Shown one piece after another: positions 1 to 11,921 of a DNA stretch of 64,000 nt. Within the stretch, counting starts at the first letter, position 1; the number at the start of each line of letters is the position of its first letter. Under the pieces are notes generated by a model. It did not search any database. It saw nothing but the letters and a program-made list of their open reading frames with translations, and was not told where the DNA came from. Source of the stretch: Acanthopleura granulata (Eukaryota; Mollusca; Polyplacophora; Chitonida; Chitonidae); NCBI GenBank assembly GCA_016165875.1, contig JABBOT010000014.1:4888093-4952092 (forward strand), in the 5' to 3' direction. The position numbers and the translations under genes are program-made.

Positions 1-5
1 ATCCC

Positions 6-270
6 GATGACAATACGGCATTTTGAGACATTCAAACCCTTAGACGTCTAATAACGTGCAGCAAACATCACAAACATGTTTGTTAACCTAATTCTGCTTA
101 GCTCAGGCTATTCGGATGATGATGTTCACTTGTTCCTATTGAAACACTTTCATAAACAGAATAAAATCACTGAGATAAATTGATAAGAGGACGGATTCTA
201 CCCTTTAAGTGTGACGATTTGCCAACTATCACACTGTTATAGCTGCTCTGGTTGTACTCTCTATGCTCCC
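6..270 (+). repeat. Dispersed repeat R1, copy 1
   Basis: The stretch resembles 44568-44840 and 47928-48160, and its last part resembles 59937-60014. Shared landmarks, in order, are a 'cattttgag' block, a 'gtctaataa' / 'gtctactaaattgcaatta' block, a 'ctgagataaattgataagaggacgg' type block and a 'gtgtgaccatttgcc' block followed by 'gctctggttttactctct'. The copies are well diverged, so the family is old. I saw no coding frame and no terminal repeats, so its class is unknown. Confidence 0.5.
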
Positions 271-1020
271 TTTTACATCTTCAGAGTTAACCTATGGTGT
301 AAAGACTGATATTGGGCTGTCAACCAGAAAAGGATGAAATTTCACAGAAAGGCTTCTATTTATTTCTGTGCTAGAGAGGTTGACCTTTTAAAACCTGTTG
401 ATGGAAGTTTTATGTCACGCAGCCGAGGACACTTTAGAAATAGCCTGACCTTATCAGTTAATTCAAATTCACTTCAGACGACACAGCTTTTCCCTTCACC
501 ATGACCGGTGTGACACTGAACTAACGGGATTCGTCATTAGGGTTGAGAATCGTGTTATTTGTATTAAGTGTGGCTTGAGTATAAGAAACCAGCCCCCCCC
601 CAAGCGCCCCCCCCCCCCCACCAAAGATAAACACGGCTTTTCGGAAAACTCTGTCAGGCTTTGGGTCATTTCTAGCAGAATAACATGTGACATCTAGCTG
701 TTAGAAGTGTCTATTTGGCATAAAATAGAAAGAACGTGTAACTTCGAACACTGAAGTTGTCATAGAGTCAGCCCATATTTAGGCTAATTTAATTGTGCCA
801 TCGTCAGGAAATATAATTATTGTACATAAATCCTGGCGATGTCATAAACTAGATCTATATATATGAGGAGTTGTCTTATATTTTAACATGGAACATGTTA
901 GCCTGATCTTTGTAATGCTTTACTAGGGTAAGAAGAATTTAAATGTTTCAAAAAAGAATCTGCTTAGGGGCATGGAAGTCATCATTTAAGGCTGCTGTGT
1001 CTTTTGTGCTACATGTATTA
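271..1020. other. Gene-free stretch with poly-C runs
   Basis: No supported gene. Two C runs at about 593-619, separated by a short A/G spacer, are simple sequence. Confidence 0.5.
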
Positions 1021-1090
1021 TTGACCCAGTCTGGCGATTATCGGGATGCCCATTTTAGTTGACGGCTGGTATTCGAAAATCGGTTTCAAT
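1021..1090 (+). repeat. Dispersed repeat R2, copy 1
   Basis: The core 'gttgacggctggtatt' and its flanks, a 'ctggcgattat' block before and a 'cggtttc' block after, match 23029-23105 on the same strand and 43407-43486 on the opposite strand. About 70 to 80 bases are shared. The class is unknown. Confidence 0.5.
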
Positions 1091-2453
1091 GCTTAAGTTT
1101 GTGTGTTTAATTTGCATACAAATAGAAAGTAAGAAACATGGCTATGGTTAGTCGACGATGCCCCAGTAACTGTTTGACCAGTCTCACGTTTTTTGATGAC
1201 CACTTAACTTGCACTAAAAATGGATGCATATCTGCATGTCACGCGTGCAGAAATGCATCAGTATCTCGCCAAAGGGCGTTGGCACTCCAGTTTTCTCCAC
1301 GCATAAACCCGTCAGTCTCACCTTTAATCAGCAATCAGTTAAGCAGTGAGTCAATATTTATTTTCTATATCGTCTTTAAGGTTTTTTAATTTAATTTCTA
1401 AGACTCATTTATTCATTTATCATCAAAGAAACACCTTGGTTTTGTCAAACCAAACACATTCTAGCTGAAAGGCGTAGAAAAAAACAGTAAACTTGGACTA
1501 AACATCATGTTGAAGAGTCATTTAAAGCAAAGAAGAATACAACCGTGGAATTTCTACCAACATTCACCCATTTTTTCAAGTATCAGATATTTGGACGACA
1601 ACCTAAACCAAAAGGTACATAGATCCTCACCCACCACATTTGTTCAGCATCCATTTCGACATCGATATAAGAACTAAAACAAAAAGGAAATTTCTATAAA
1701 TTAATAAACTTTTTTCCCCTTTTTTATGTAGCCTTCTCCTTCTAACTGTTTGTTGGAAATTCTGTGTCAGTGATTCGATACCCGCAATGTGATTATCGCT
1801 GACTGCATTAAAAATAGATTGACCTTTGCAGATGATTTGTCGCGTCGCGTTCTCTTAAAAAAAAAACACCGCTAATCCATTAAGGTAAGTTTCGCTGTGC
1901 TGAGTTGGAAGGATCTGTAACAGGTTGCTATGTGTGCCGTGTGGATTTATGTCATTCTCAGCCAGCCTTTTTTGCGCGATGCCAAAGAAATGGGTTTCTT
2001 CATTTTTATCTATACCGTTTATAATTACTCAATGAGACAACTTTCGACAAAATGAACATTTGAAAAATGGAAAGAAAAGATTGTGGTGAGGTGATTGGTT
2101 TAATACTGGTAAGAAGTCATTATTGTTATACATGTTTCCGTAAAAAACTGGTCGTTTTTGCAGACCAGCACGTGGTGGCAGGTGTAATTTAAGATTAAGG
2201 CGTGAGATTATTTTAGCAATTTAAAGGTATATTTTGAGTTGGTCATAAGATTAAGAGCTTATGGTCACGTTTCCGTCGATTTCGGGGATATGATCAGTCT
2301 GTACTCTTTTTCAAGACACTAACGAAAACTGTAGACTGCAATCTAAGAACAGAGAAGACACAAACAACAGGCAATGAATAAATGAAACACAAGAAAAAGC
2401 CACCAGACTTTTAATTATTTATTCCTTAGGTTAAGAACGAAACACTTACACTC
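1091..2453. other. Gene-free stretch
   Basis: AT-rich sequence with only short chance reading frames; I recognise nothing in it. Confidence 0.4.
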
Positions 2454-3001
2454 CTACTCATCAGGTGAGCACAAGGCATTGAGACAACCACCGAACATCC
2501 AAGTACAGTTGCCAAGCCACAAGACCAGTTCTGTGCCTCCACCATAGAAAGAGTTTTCATGACTAGAAGTAACCGTAAATGCAGACTCTTGATCCCGCCA
2601 TTTGACAGCAAACGGATTGAGTTTAGTGAGGTCAGTCCAAAGCTGTGCTATTCATTTGTTTGTTACATACAGTCAAAAAATTATATTGGCGACTAAGTTG
2701 ACGTGTTCAAATTCTCTGTCTGAATATGGTTATTAATTGTCCCTTATATGTATATATCCACATGTTCACAATGCTCTAGACAGTTTACCTGTAATATGCT
2801 ATCTACTAATAATGCTATCGAGTCATCATCCTGAACCAAAAACTGATAACGTTGGTTACGTTCGTAAAGGACTGTTCTGATTTCATACTTGAGAAGTACG
2901 CTTTGTAATTGATAAAGTCTTCCTGTCCTTTTTACTACAGACCCTCTGTACACTGATCCGTGATTAAATGATCCATAGTTAGGCCTTAATATTACTGGCA
3001 T
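2454..3001 (-). CDS. Weak two-exon gene candidate, unknown product
   Basis: On the minus strand an open frame from 3001 down to 2789 ends in a good donor (CAG followed by gtaaac). 146 bases later an acceptor (gcacag) opens a second exon, 2642 to 2454, that stays in the same phase and runs 62 codons to a TAG. The joined product would be about 133 residues: a basic, tyrosine-rich first part (with RLYQLQSVLLKYE) and a second part rich in W, G and C (with NCTWMFGGCLNALC). I do not recognise the family. The phase match across two good splice sites is the only argument for a gene, and the frame is open a little upstream of the first Met, so this may be the 3' end of a longer gene. Chance is a real alternative. 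Confidence 0.2.
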
Positions 3002-3489
3002 GCAACACCCATGGAGTACTTGATAATTATGAACGTTTCTTTGTGATCACGGTTGGGCATTAAATAAGTAAAGTCTACATTATTTGTTAGGTGTAAGAAA
3101 AAAAGATTACAAAGTGAAGAGTCAAGCACGTTTTTACTTTGCAAAACGTTATGAATGTGTCGTAACAATATGACAGCTAACCTATCAGTTTAGTCTCTTT
3201 CTACTCGGATTTCTTTCTCACAACATAAACCAGCGCAGAATTAAAGCTATTAACAAATGACGAAACTTTTCACGGAACACAAGAAAGCAATCTATTTAAA
3301 GAGAAATGGATTTTGTTCCTGAGGCCAATATGATCAACCTCGTGAGGGATAAAGACTCGAGTAATTAAAAACAGCCATTGAGATGTAACAAGCTATCTTC
3401 TGCGCCAACACAAACTTTTCCAAAACACTTATGTAAAGCACAGACATTAAGTTGGTGACCACATTCTCTCAGCTGGACTAAAACACATG

Positions 3490-3842
3490 AGACAGCTTCG
3501 GTTATCTACTGGTGTTCTCCTCGAGGTAGGGAGATCCAGGTTCAAGCCCGGGTCGGGTCATACCGAAGACTTTTAAAATGGTACTTGTTACTGCCTCGCT
3601 TGGCAGTCAGCATTTAGAGGTTGGAGCAAGGAAACATGACTAGTCCGCCCGGTGTCAGTATAATGTGACTGGGCGGGGATGTCTGATGCTTTCGGCATGA
3701 TGTTACAATGACGCCCTGCTCCTAGAAGACACACTATATGCACACATCATGCACACACACACCATGCAGACACAATGAGTGAAACATTGTGGAGTACGAC
3801 TTTAAACCCTAAGCACTCACTCACCCACTCACTCACACACAT
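3490..3842 (+). mobile_element. SINE family 2, degenerate copy
   Basis: A tRNA-like B box (ggttcaagcccgg) at about 3539-3551 is followed by the 'gggtcgggtcataccgaagac' body block, also present on the minus strand at 17731-18053 and 49029-49303. The 3' part (about 3778-3812) is a mutated form of the tail shared by all SINEs here (gtgaaata..gagta..gcgttaaac), and the end is a simple 'cactcact' run. The A box region is degenerate. Confidence 0.65.
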
Positions 3843-4634
3843 GACCTTACTGGCACAAGCAGCCATCAGTGCAAAATGTAATGCATACGATCATACGGAT
3901 TCAATAAAATTTAATCTTATTCGTGGGGTCGTTTTGGGGATGCAAGGTACAGAAAAGGCACACACACAATGTATTATCAGCCTGCAAAAAATTCTGGATG
4001 CTTCTGTATATTAATTATATCGGCAAAAGAATGACTGGATAAGCGAATTCGCAATGTACAAAAAATATGCCTGCTATGCCAGTATAACAGGCTATACAAC
4101 ATTTCTACCGAAACGTAGTAGAGAGAAGCTTTCGTTCGCAGAAGCCATGTCTGAGACGACTGTCATTCATGAAAAAAACATTTTAGATTTAAAAACTGAC
4201 CAATTCTGCAAAATGGTTTCACGTCTGTTGACTACTTTGAAGTAAAAACTGACAACTTTTGAAATAGAAATGCCCTGTTGTCATAACCAGTCAGTTCTTT
4301 TTTCAAAAGCGAAACTGGTGAAAATTCAAAAGTGGTTTTTACTTATAAAATTAAAGGCAGTCTCCAAGCATAAACAAAGCTTCAGCTACGAATTGATTAT
4401 CTGTCCCAAGTACAAATCAAGTACACTTTATTTGAAAGTCCAATTTATGCGAATTTAAAATGTTTCAGATTCTTGTTAATAAAGAGAAAAGAGAAAATAA
4501 AGAAAGATGTCTTCCAATCAGACGTAAAGCATTTTAATTCCATTGCTGCTGAATTGGATTGTTAAAGGAGTTCATCTCGTAGGCCTCTTTATGTCTAAGA
4601 AATAAATACCTGCTCCACAAAGGGATCAGTAAGT

Positions 4635-4656
4635 AGAGAGAGAGAGAGAGAGAGAG
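4635..4656 (+). repeat. (AG)n microsatellite
   Basis: About eleven AG dinucleotides in a row. Confidence 0.9.
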
Positions 4657-4984
4657 TTCATGAAAATCCTATTTTGGCGGAGGTGATCAGCTTCAGACGC
4701 ATTTCATATAGCAGGTTCCGAAATAGTTCTGGGTCGTCTATAGACTGACAAGGCTGGGTGGGATGTCATCTTCAGTGTCTTCAGCTGAACGTTTTATTTA
4801 TGCAGCCCCTTCAATGTGAAGGCATTCGGAACGTCCTGCTTAAAGTGGCACTATCGAGACATGATGAACACAAGCCAGCAAGATACCGAATACTATGTAA
4901 AAGTCGATAGCTGTATGTATTCACCACCTAGCACATGCATTTTGTCTTTTACTTCACTAATGTAACTCAAAATTCACGACTGCT

Positions 4985-5150
4985 GTTAAGTTTGTGGGTG
5001 GAGGGACCGCAGTAAACCACCTGAAAAAATTCCTGACTTGAAAATCCGTGGTCGATAAAGTGAGAGCTGGATTCGAACTCACGCTATGCTGATATTTATT
5101 TATATATTTATTTATTTATTTGATTGGTGTTTTACGGCCAGCCGTTGATA
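4985..5150 (-). mobile_element. SINE fragments, head and separate tail
   Basis: At about 5068-5088 'gctggattcgaactcac' is an inverted tRNA-like B box, preceded by a degenerate body ('accgcagtaaaccacctg'). Next comes a T/A-rich run of 'ttta' units and then 'gattggtgttttacg', the inverted 3' tail of the local SINEs. The best reading is a SINE head abutting the tail of another copy, both on the minus strand. Confidence 0.45.
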
Positions 5151-8100
5151 CGCTGATAGTCATGCTAACAAAGCTATTACTGATTGTCGTGTTGCGTTGA
5201 CAATTGACAAGCCAACAAGGCACCATTTTCGCTTTTATTAAGGCAGTCGGGTGAATGCGAGATGTAAATGGACATCCACCCTCAGCATAGGAGTTAGAAA
5301 ACTGATATATAATCACAGCGTCCAAACATTTGCATACCGCGTATAAACCATGAAGAGGCGTTCCAAGTCGCTAATCGCAAGCACCTTTTCCAAAGCAACC
5401 AATAACACAGGTACCCATGTCTGGAATAATCTATAAGAATGAGTATGAGTTGAACTCAGTTAACCTACAGGTTTTGCTTTAGATGTCAGAAGAAAAAACA
5501 TAATTGCACCTTAATTTCACTTTAGAGTTTATGTTTTCCGTTGATCAAACAACCAGCCTCCAACACAAGAGATTGCTCTCTGAAGGACTTGAAAGACAAA
5601 AAACTGTTTGTAATTATACGTGTGATGTTTTTTTTTGTCACTGGTTTATTGATGGCAAGGAATATTGGAAATCACACCTTTGGTTCTGTAGAAGACACGT
5701 GGGTTCGTTCTAATAGCAGCAGGTATTTGGGTACATTAGAAGAAAATTAGAAGAAAAGCTTACGGTAGTTCTACGTTAAACTTTGTTTTGTAACATTTAT
5801 GGCATGTAGTTTTTAAACGTATGAAAAAACATGAAAAATGTTTGTTAAACCAAGTAAGGCTATAAGATGTTCTTGTCGTGAAAAAGAAAAATAGCTTAAG
5901 GATGAATGACTGGATTTCGCACCACGATTGACATCAGGTAAGGATCAAAGAAGTTCGCGGACACCTTAATTTTTTCAGAGTACCCGTAGAATCAGACACG
6001 CAATCCTCCAAAGTTTTTTGTCTTGTTACGTGTGAAATCGACGCACATTGAACAGAGGTCTGTGTTCCCATATTTCACAATTAGGCGTGACCTCTATGTG
6101 CTCATTAACTTTAAACTTCATGCCAAAACATGCCAAAGATGGGTTTACACTCCTGAGAGAGACTCCGGATGTCGATGCCCTGACAGGAAAAGGCGAATAC
6201 AGGAAATAATGTAATATTGGTTTTCACAGCAGATGGATTAAAACTGGCCTAAAGGACCACAGCTATTTTATTCTCGAGTGATTTATAACTCTATAAATCA
6301 ACTTTTAATTTGGGATTTTTACAAGGCTATGGAATACGCAATTTTACACGAAATGGAAACTCGATGTTGTGTCCCTCCTACTGCAAGGTTATATGACTAA
6401 AAGGCAAAACAGCGTGACGTCGACGGAAACATCCGCGTTCTAGCGAAATCTAGACTTAAAAGCAAATCTACCCCTACGTCGAGACTTTAACCACTATTGT
6501 ATGCTTAACATATGCCTGGTTTCCGTATGTAGTGATATAAAAAGTCGTGAAGATGCACGGGCACATGGTAACAGCTAAAATATTCCACTTTTCCCCCATC
6601 CTGTTGGCAGAAAAGTAATCGTGTCTCTACCCTGATATGCACTGAATAGTGCATCAAGCTGCTTTTCTCTGAGATCTATGTTTGTCTCTCATAGAGAACG
6701 CTTGGCAATTTTTTTTAGAAAAAAATTTATTGAGATTTGAAAATAAACCCGAAGACTGACGAAATGGGTTACGATTGCGTTCTGGGATTGTGGAGATAAC
6801 TCGCGTCTAATTGCTTGAAACTGATAACTATAACGTGTTTACTATTTTCTCATTGTGCGTTGATTGACTTAGTTTGGACTGGCATATATTGGTTATTCAA
6901 GATCACAAAAATTAAAAAAGTATTCGTTTTAAACTTCTTGTTCGACACTGTGTTAGTGCATATACTAGTGCTGTCTTTTCTTTCAAAGATAGACAAATGT
7001 AAAACAACTTAAAATCTTTCGAGTTTATGACCTGGTAATATTGTCATCACCCCTTGGTTTCGTTATCACCTTTCTCGAATTCTGTATTTTGTGTGTAAAA
7101 TCGAGTGTGTAACTAAGGTTACCTTTTTAATTCTGCTCAATTTATACATCTGTGATTCAAAAGCAGACTCATACGTTGCATACGTTGTAAATTTTGATGT
7201 TTAACTTATAAACACCTTTATGCATCAGATATTAAACACTTGGAGAATACACCATTATAGTATATGCCTGTATAATGTTTTAGACAATTATGTTTACTAG
7301 TTAAACATATGTATATATTATGCCTGTATATATGAACATGCCTCTTTGATCACCCATTAAACGCATCAGGCGTTGGCTATTTTACAGTGTAGCGGTATTC
7401 AGATAATTATCAGAGCATGCTGGGTAATCTCCCTAACACGTAGCTAGGTACACGGATTGTGTCTGTGCCTGAGGATTGCAACACAGCCTACCGTTGTGAT
7501 TGTCGCTCTGAAGAATTCTTCTCGAGGTGAGATGTAAGGAGCTTTGTTCAGGAATATTATTAATCCATTCGTGAAATTATTTGCAGTTAGCACAGTGATT
7601 GGTTTTGTTGAGATTGTATACGATTTATAGTTTGACTGGTGTACATCAATGCAGCCTCGAATGTCGGATCAACAGTGTATCTGGTTAATAAACAAGGGTG
7701 GTAACTGCGTATTGCTGCAGGTAATTTTTTTTCTATAATTGTTTCGAGAGGATAGTCTATTAATCGTGTTTTTATGTGTGCATTTAAAAATTAGAAATTA
7801 ACAGGGGTCCGTGTAAAAAAGTATTAAATACAGGATATTGCACAATGAAGGCTGAATACCATAAATATTGTCTGTGTGAGAGCTGGAAATGATAACCCAT
7901 GAGCAGCGACGACATTGTAATAGTTGGTCTCTTTTTAGTTTACCTTTTTTGATTGGTGAGGTATAAATATGGTAGCAATTTATACATGTACTTCCCTTGG
8001 CATCATGGCTTAATACTTATGAAGACTACCCGGATATCACAAGCTACACCTGTCGACATGTTGCTACTCCAGATGAGTATGATGTTCTTGATAGAACTGC

Positions 8101-8520
8101 ACTTTGGGCAATCTTGAAGTACTTATTACTTCTGTGAAATAAGTTAATTTGCAAAACATGTTGAAAAATATACTGCTTTTTAACGCCATTGTGTTTTTGG
8201 CAATGTGGCAGCCTATATTTTCGCCTAAGAAGTTTTGGAAGGTAATGTGATACATGTAAACTATTGACACTTTTATATAACTGGACGCGGCGCTGACATT
8301 TACATCTTTGCTAACTCCAGGTAGCTCCAAAGCTCTTGCACTTGACAGCATTGAGCTACAGGGGCTGTCATTGCAAAATCATGTAATAGGTCCAGGGCTT
8401 TTGCGCGCTGCCTTCTCGATACACACAGCGGGCATGTAACAACGGTCAGACCCACAGCAACTGGAAAACCAAAAACACGATGGTCTTAACTTCGCCCTTT
8501 ACCCAACAGCCAGCCTCAAA
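5151..8520. other. Long gene-free stretch
   Basis: No recognisable exon or element in about 3.4 kb. The stretch is AT-rich with short unconnected frames. Donor-like sites such as gaggtgaga near 7525 and caggtaatt near 7720 have no coding frame attached. Confidence 0.4.
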
Positions 8521-8966
8521 GGTATAAAAACACCAAAAAAAACCCTTACTATTTATGTAGTAATTTCACAAACAACACCCATCAAAAAATTGTATATCCT
8601 GATTTTTGTTGGCAAAAATAACATATAACTAGATGCCTGGCCTAAAACATATCCAAATATCATCATAAGTTGGCCAATATTTTCTCAAAGTAAATCAGCT
8701 GGAATGCAGGTACTCGGGTTCTTTCGCCATAGAAGCCGACTGAGGGGATCACTTGCTCATTGCATAATGTCTTCCCGTCTAATTTTTGCCACCAAGTAAT
8801 TCACTCCTTTTTTTTTCAATCCTCATTTGTCATAGTTTTTACCTGCAAAATTACCGGGCAATGCACCAGCACACTTCAGAGATATAGTCAATCACTGTCC
8901 ACCCCACCGTTTTATACGTGCGACAATCTTGGATGTAAGATCGATTTACTGTTTTTATACCTATAA
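8521..8966 (+). repeat. Dispersed repeat R3, copy 1 (~445 bp)
   Basis: Aligns over nearly its whole length with 28966-29402. Shared blocks include 'cttactatttatgtagtaat', 'acatatccaaatatcat', 'gtcatagttt.tacctgcaaaatta' and 'cacacttca.agata'. Divergence is substantial but the order is kept. No coding capacity and no clear terminal inverted repeats; probably an old non-autonomous element. Confidence 0.6.
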
Positions 8967-9092
8967 TACGAAGCCCCACGCTGTCTCGCCACAACACACA
9001 CAATAATAACCCAGTTGTGGCTAGTGTAATGGCCATGGCAACGGATTTGGATTTGGAATACTCAAGTGTTGTTATATGGCTGATGCCGTTCC

Positions 9093-9300
9093 AAGGGCTA
9101 AGCGTATAGGGGTGAGCCTGTAAACGTCACAGTATCTTGGGAGAGTGGAAGAGTGAAATAAGAGCAGTCTTCTCGTGTTAACACTACATGTAGCAGTATG
9201 TAAGGGCTAAACGTATAGGGCTGAGCCTATAAACGTCACTGTATCTTGGGAGGGTGGAAGAGTGTAATGAGAGTTAACACTACATGTAGCAGTATGTAAG
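9093..9300 (+). repeat. Tandem duplication, two units
   Basis: 'aagggctaa.cgtataggg' opens units at 9093 and 9202. Both carry 'aaacgtcac.gtatcttggga' and end in 'acactacatgtagcagtatgtaag'. The first unit has about ten extra bases (gcagtcttctcgt region). Confidence 0.85.
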
Positions 9301-10639
9301 CACACTTTTATTATAATGTTTAAATGGTAGACTGTAGGATTCAGAAAGAGAACCGAGATTAAATCTAGTTGTAACACAGATCAGGTTTCTGAGTTGGATT
9401 TAGCACAAGGGAAAAAAATATACATCAGATAAGGAAATAAGGTTAGAGAAGGCGAATATAGCCAACATACAACATGTGAAATATATAACATAAAAGACTA
9501 CAATATAGAGAGTAATACGAGGGCAGCTGAGAAAGAATTATTATTATTATCATTAACAACAACAACAATGTATTGTCATAATAAAATTAATTACATGGCG
9601 ACAAACAGACCCTTACCCACGCTTTCCTGTTTGGATGCACACTTTGAGAATATTTCTCGGAAATTAAAGAAATAGTGATTTGTTATATGGTAAACATGCT
9701 TGCAGTGTTCGTTTTATTGCTTAGCAACAACACTTCCAATGCGACGTTCGTTTTTTGAGACGACATAGTTGTACATTTCACAGTTTCATGTCACACAACT
9801 GCTGTCCTCTTCCTTGTCTTAGGGCAAGTATACCGTCGTTAGGGCAGTACTGTAGACATTTCCATTGTTGCATTTATTTTTTCCGTGTGTTTTCATCATT
9901 TTTAAATGTCATGGATTGATGTCTAACATTATCGATAAAACAATGGTATGATCCACCAACTATACGAGACCTTAAATAATCTCGTACAAGCTGTATGCTC
10001 CAGGCTGAAAACTCTGTTTATCAGAACGAAGCACAGGTCTTTCAACTCAGTAAATGTCAAATTACTTACACTGACCTGTCGCTAACTCGATCTGAAGACA
10101 TGTCTACTTTATGGTACATTACACAGTAGTTGTAAAAAGTCTTTCCTAAGTTTTTGTCATACTTCTACCTTTTAACAAAATATATGTAAACCTTCGACTA
10201 CATTGTAAAAGCCGCCAGAGCCCTACTTAACAATGAAAGACTGCCTTGCAGATTTGGACGAGGCCCTTTGACAACTTCCGCCACTCTGTCCACAAAGTAA
10301 ATTGTATGGTAAGATTGGTTGTGATTAGGAAGGACTCGCTGTTGAATGGTTGTCTTGTTAGTGCAGCGCCTCTTGATCCTGTCAGCTGTGATCATGTGAA
10401 GACAACATATAGAGGCATTCAGTGACGAAAGAACTGTCGTTGGCAGATTACACTCTATGACTCTAGAAAGATTAAAACTTTTTTGTTTTGCACTATCATG
10501 CAGAAAGCAAGCATTAAAGCAGTCGATAAGTGTGATGTCAAATCCAAGCTATGAAGGATATAATATGCCGTCTAACACAAAGCAGCAGACCAGCTAAAGA
10601 GACCAGCTAAATAGAACGTCCAATGCACCAATAGGTTCA
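9301..10639. other. Gene-free stretch upstream of the PAN/FReD locus
   Basis: No supported exon. Short ATT and AAC triplet runs occur near 9540-9570. Any promoter of the PAN/EGF/FReD locus should lie here, but I cannot point to one. Confidence 0.35.
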
Positions 10640-10830
10640 TGGCGAAATAAATCCCCCCCCCAAAAAAACAAAGAAAAATCAAAAACAAAAACAAAAAAGC
10701 AAAACAAAAAAAACAAAAAACAAAAAACAAAAACAAAGAAAAATCAAAAACAAAAACAAAAAGCAAAACAAAAAAAAAACAAAAAAAAAACAAACAAAAA
10801 GAAACAAAACAAATAAAATGGACAAAAACA
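10640..10830 (+). repeat. A-rich (CAAA/CAAAAA)n low-complexity tract
   Basis: About 190 bases almost wholly of A with spaced C and G. It creates long Phe/Leu/Val-rich open frames on the minus strand, which are not genes. Confidence 0.9.
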
Positions 10831-10941
10831 AACATAACAAAGGCAGGGCTTTTCTCTTTGTCACTGTGATTTTTAATGAAAATACGAGACTGACTCCTTT
10901 CAAAGAGTGCACTACACCGGTGTGGCAGAGATACAGCTATC

Positions 10942-11286
10942 ATGGTCGTGAAGACCCTCGGAATTGGCTCGCTGTTCATCGCTGGATTTGCACGACCCTG
11001 TCCACCGCTGCGAACCATAGAGACACACGAGGTAATACAGTCACCACAAGATTCAAATCTTTTGCAAACCAGAAGAAAAACCTCTCAGACTCTGGTGACG
11101 AGACGACGGTGTTTGGCACGGGGAAAGCCATGGAGTGTTCCGTCAAAATATCTGAGCCAAGATGTTTGTATATCCTTCAACGTCTCTCAGGAAAATTTCC
11201 GAGATTATCGCGTCCGGTGTGAGCTATTTAAGAGGATGGCTGAGCACACTAGCTTACAAGCGTCAACGTGCAGTTACTATGAAATG
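10942..11286 (+). pseudogene. PAN/apple-domain exon, frameshifted
   Basis: A PAN/apple domain of the secreted lectin-like type is split over two frames. From about 11046 the frame reads RFKSFANQKK, then GKAMECSVK and SEPRC, the expected first half (AMECS..C..PRC). After about 11165-11180 the domain continues one frame over as FNVSQENFRDYRVRCELF and ends in CSYYEM, the usual C-terminal pattern (RCEL....CSYYE). The exon closes at 11286 with a consensus donor (gaaatg, gtaaga). A Met at 10942 opens a hydrophobic stretch (MVVKTLGIGSLFIAGFA) that could be the signal peptide, but it lies in the second frame, so a further shift near 11030 would be needed. PAN domains bind protein or carbohydrate ligands outside the cell. 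The frameshift indicates a pseudogene unless it is a sequencing error. The EGF-like and FReD exons follow. Confidence 0.6.
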
Positions 11287-11834
11287 GTAAGATATAGTGC
11301 AGTTTGGAAGGTATGCAAATTTCTCAAAGTTACAAACATCAATATGGAGTTACTGCAAAAATGTAACCAACTTCCATCAGTCATTCTTAGGTAAAGTTCG
11401 ATGAAAGAATCGCTTTTTATTGACGAACACGATTTTATTAGTCTGTTTGCCTTCACATTTGCGTCTGTTGGAATCTGGGTCTGATACTGACGAATAATTG
11501 CCTCTGGTATTATACTTCATTCGTTCATTTTCTTTTATATAACTCACTCATTCATCAATTTGTACAATTTTTCATATTCGGCGAATAATTTGAAATTGGG
11601 AGTTCATCCGTAGATCTAATAATTCCCCAGCCTCGGTGCTTGAGCTGTTTAGACGTACATGGAGATGACAAATATGAACTAAACACAGCGCTGTCAGCAA
11701 GGACAGAAGCCTTGAAAACATTGGTGTAGGAATTCGAGTATATGATTTAGAGATTAGACCGTCATGTAAGATAATTACTATCTAATTTCAATACTTTCAA
11801 TGTTCACAGAACGTTGTCGTTTCTTCTGCAAGAG

Positions 11835-11921
11835 TTCCCGTGTGAGAATGGAGGAGAATACTCGGATGAAGAGGACAGGTGTAAATGTGTGGAGCGTTTT
11901 GCCAGTCTCATCTCTCAGCGG
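11835..11921 (+). pseudogene. EGF-like exon lacking its last cysteine
   Basis: After an acceptor with a good pyrimidine tract (tttcttctgcaagag), the frame reads FPCENGGEYSDEEDRCKCVERFA and ends at SLISQR with a donor (cgg, gtaatg). The Cys-x-Asn-Gly-Gly and Cys-Lys-Cys spacing is typical of a short EGF-like module between PAN and fibrinogen domains. The final part should look like EGF.G..C; here ERFASLIS has Ser where Cys is expected and lacks both glycines. Each change can come from one base substitution. The exon fits phase 0 with the PAN exon, but its phase-0 donor does not fit the FReD acceptor at 13775. A short exon may be missing in between, or the locus has decayed. Confidence 0.5.

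Noticed and set aside
6815..7012. Hydrophobic 65-codon ORF
   Set aside because: Leu/Phe/Ile-rich products are expected by chance from AT-rich DNA; no other support.
10572..11018. Phe/Val-rich long ORF on the minus strand
   Set aside because: It is a translation of the CAAA-rich low-complexity tract and has no domain.
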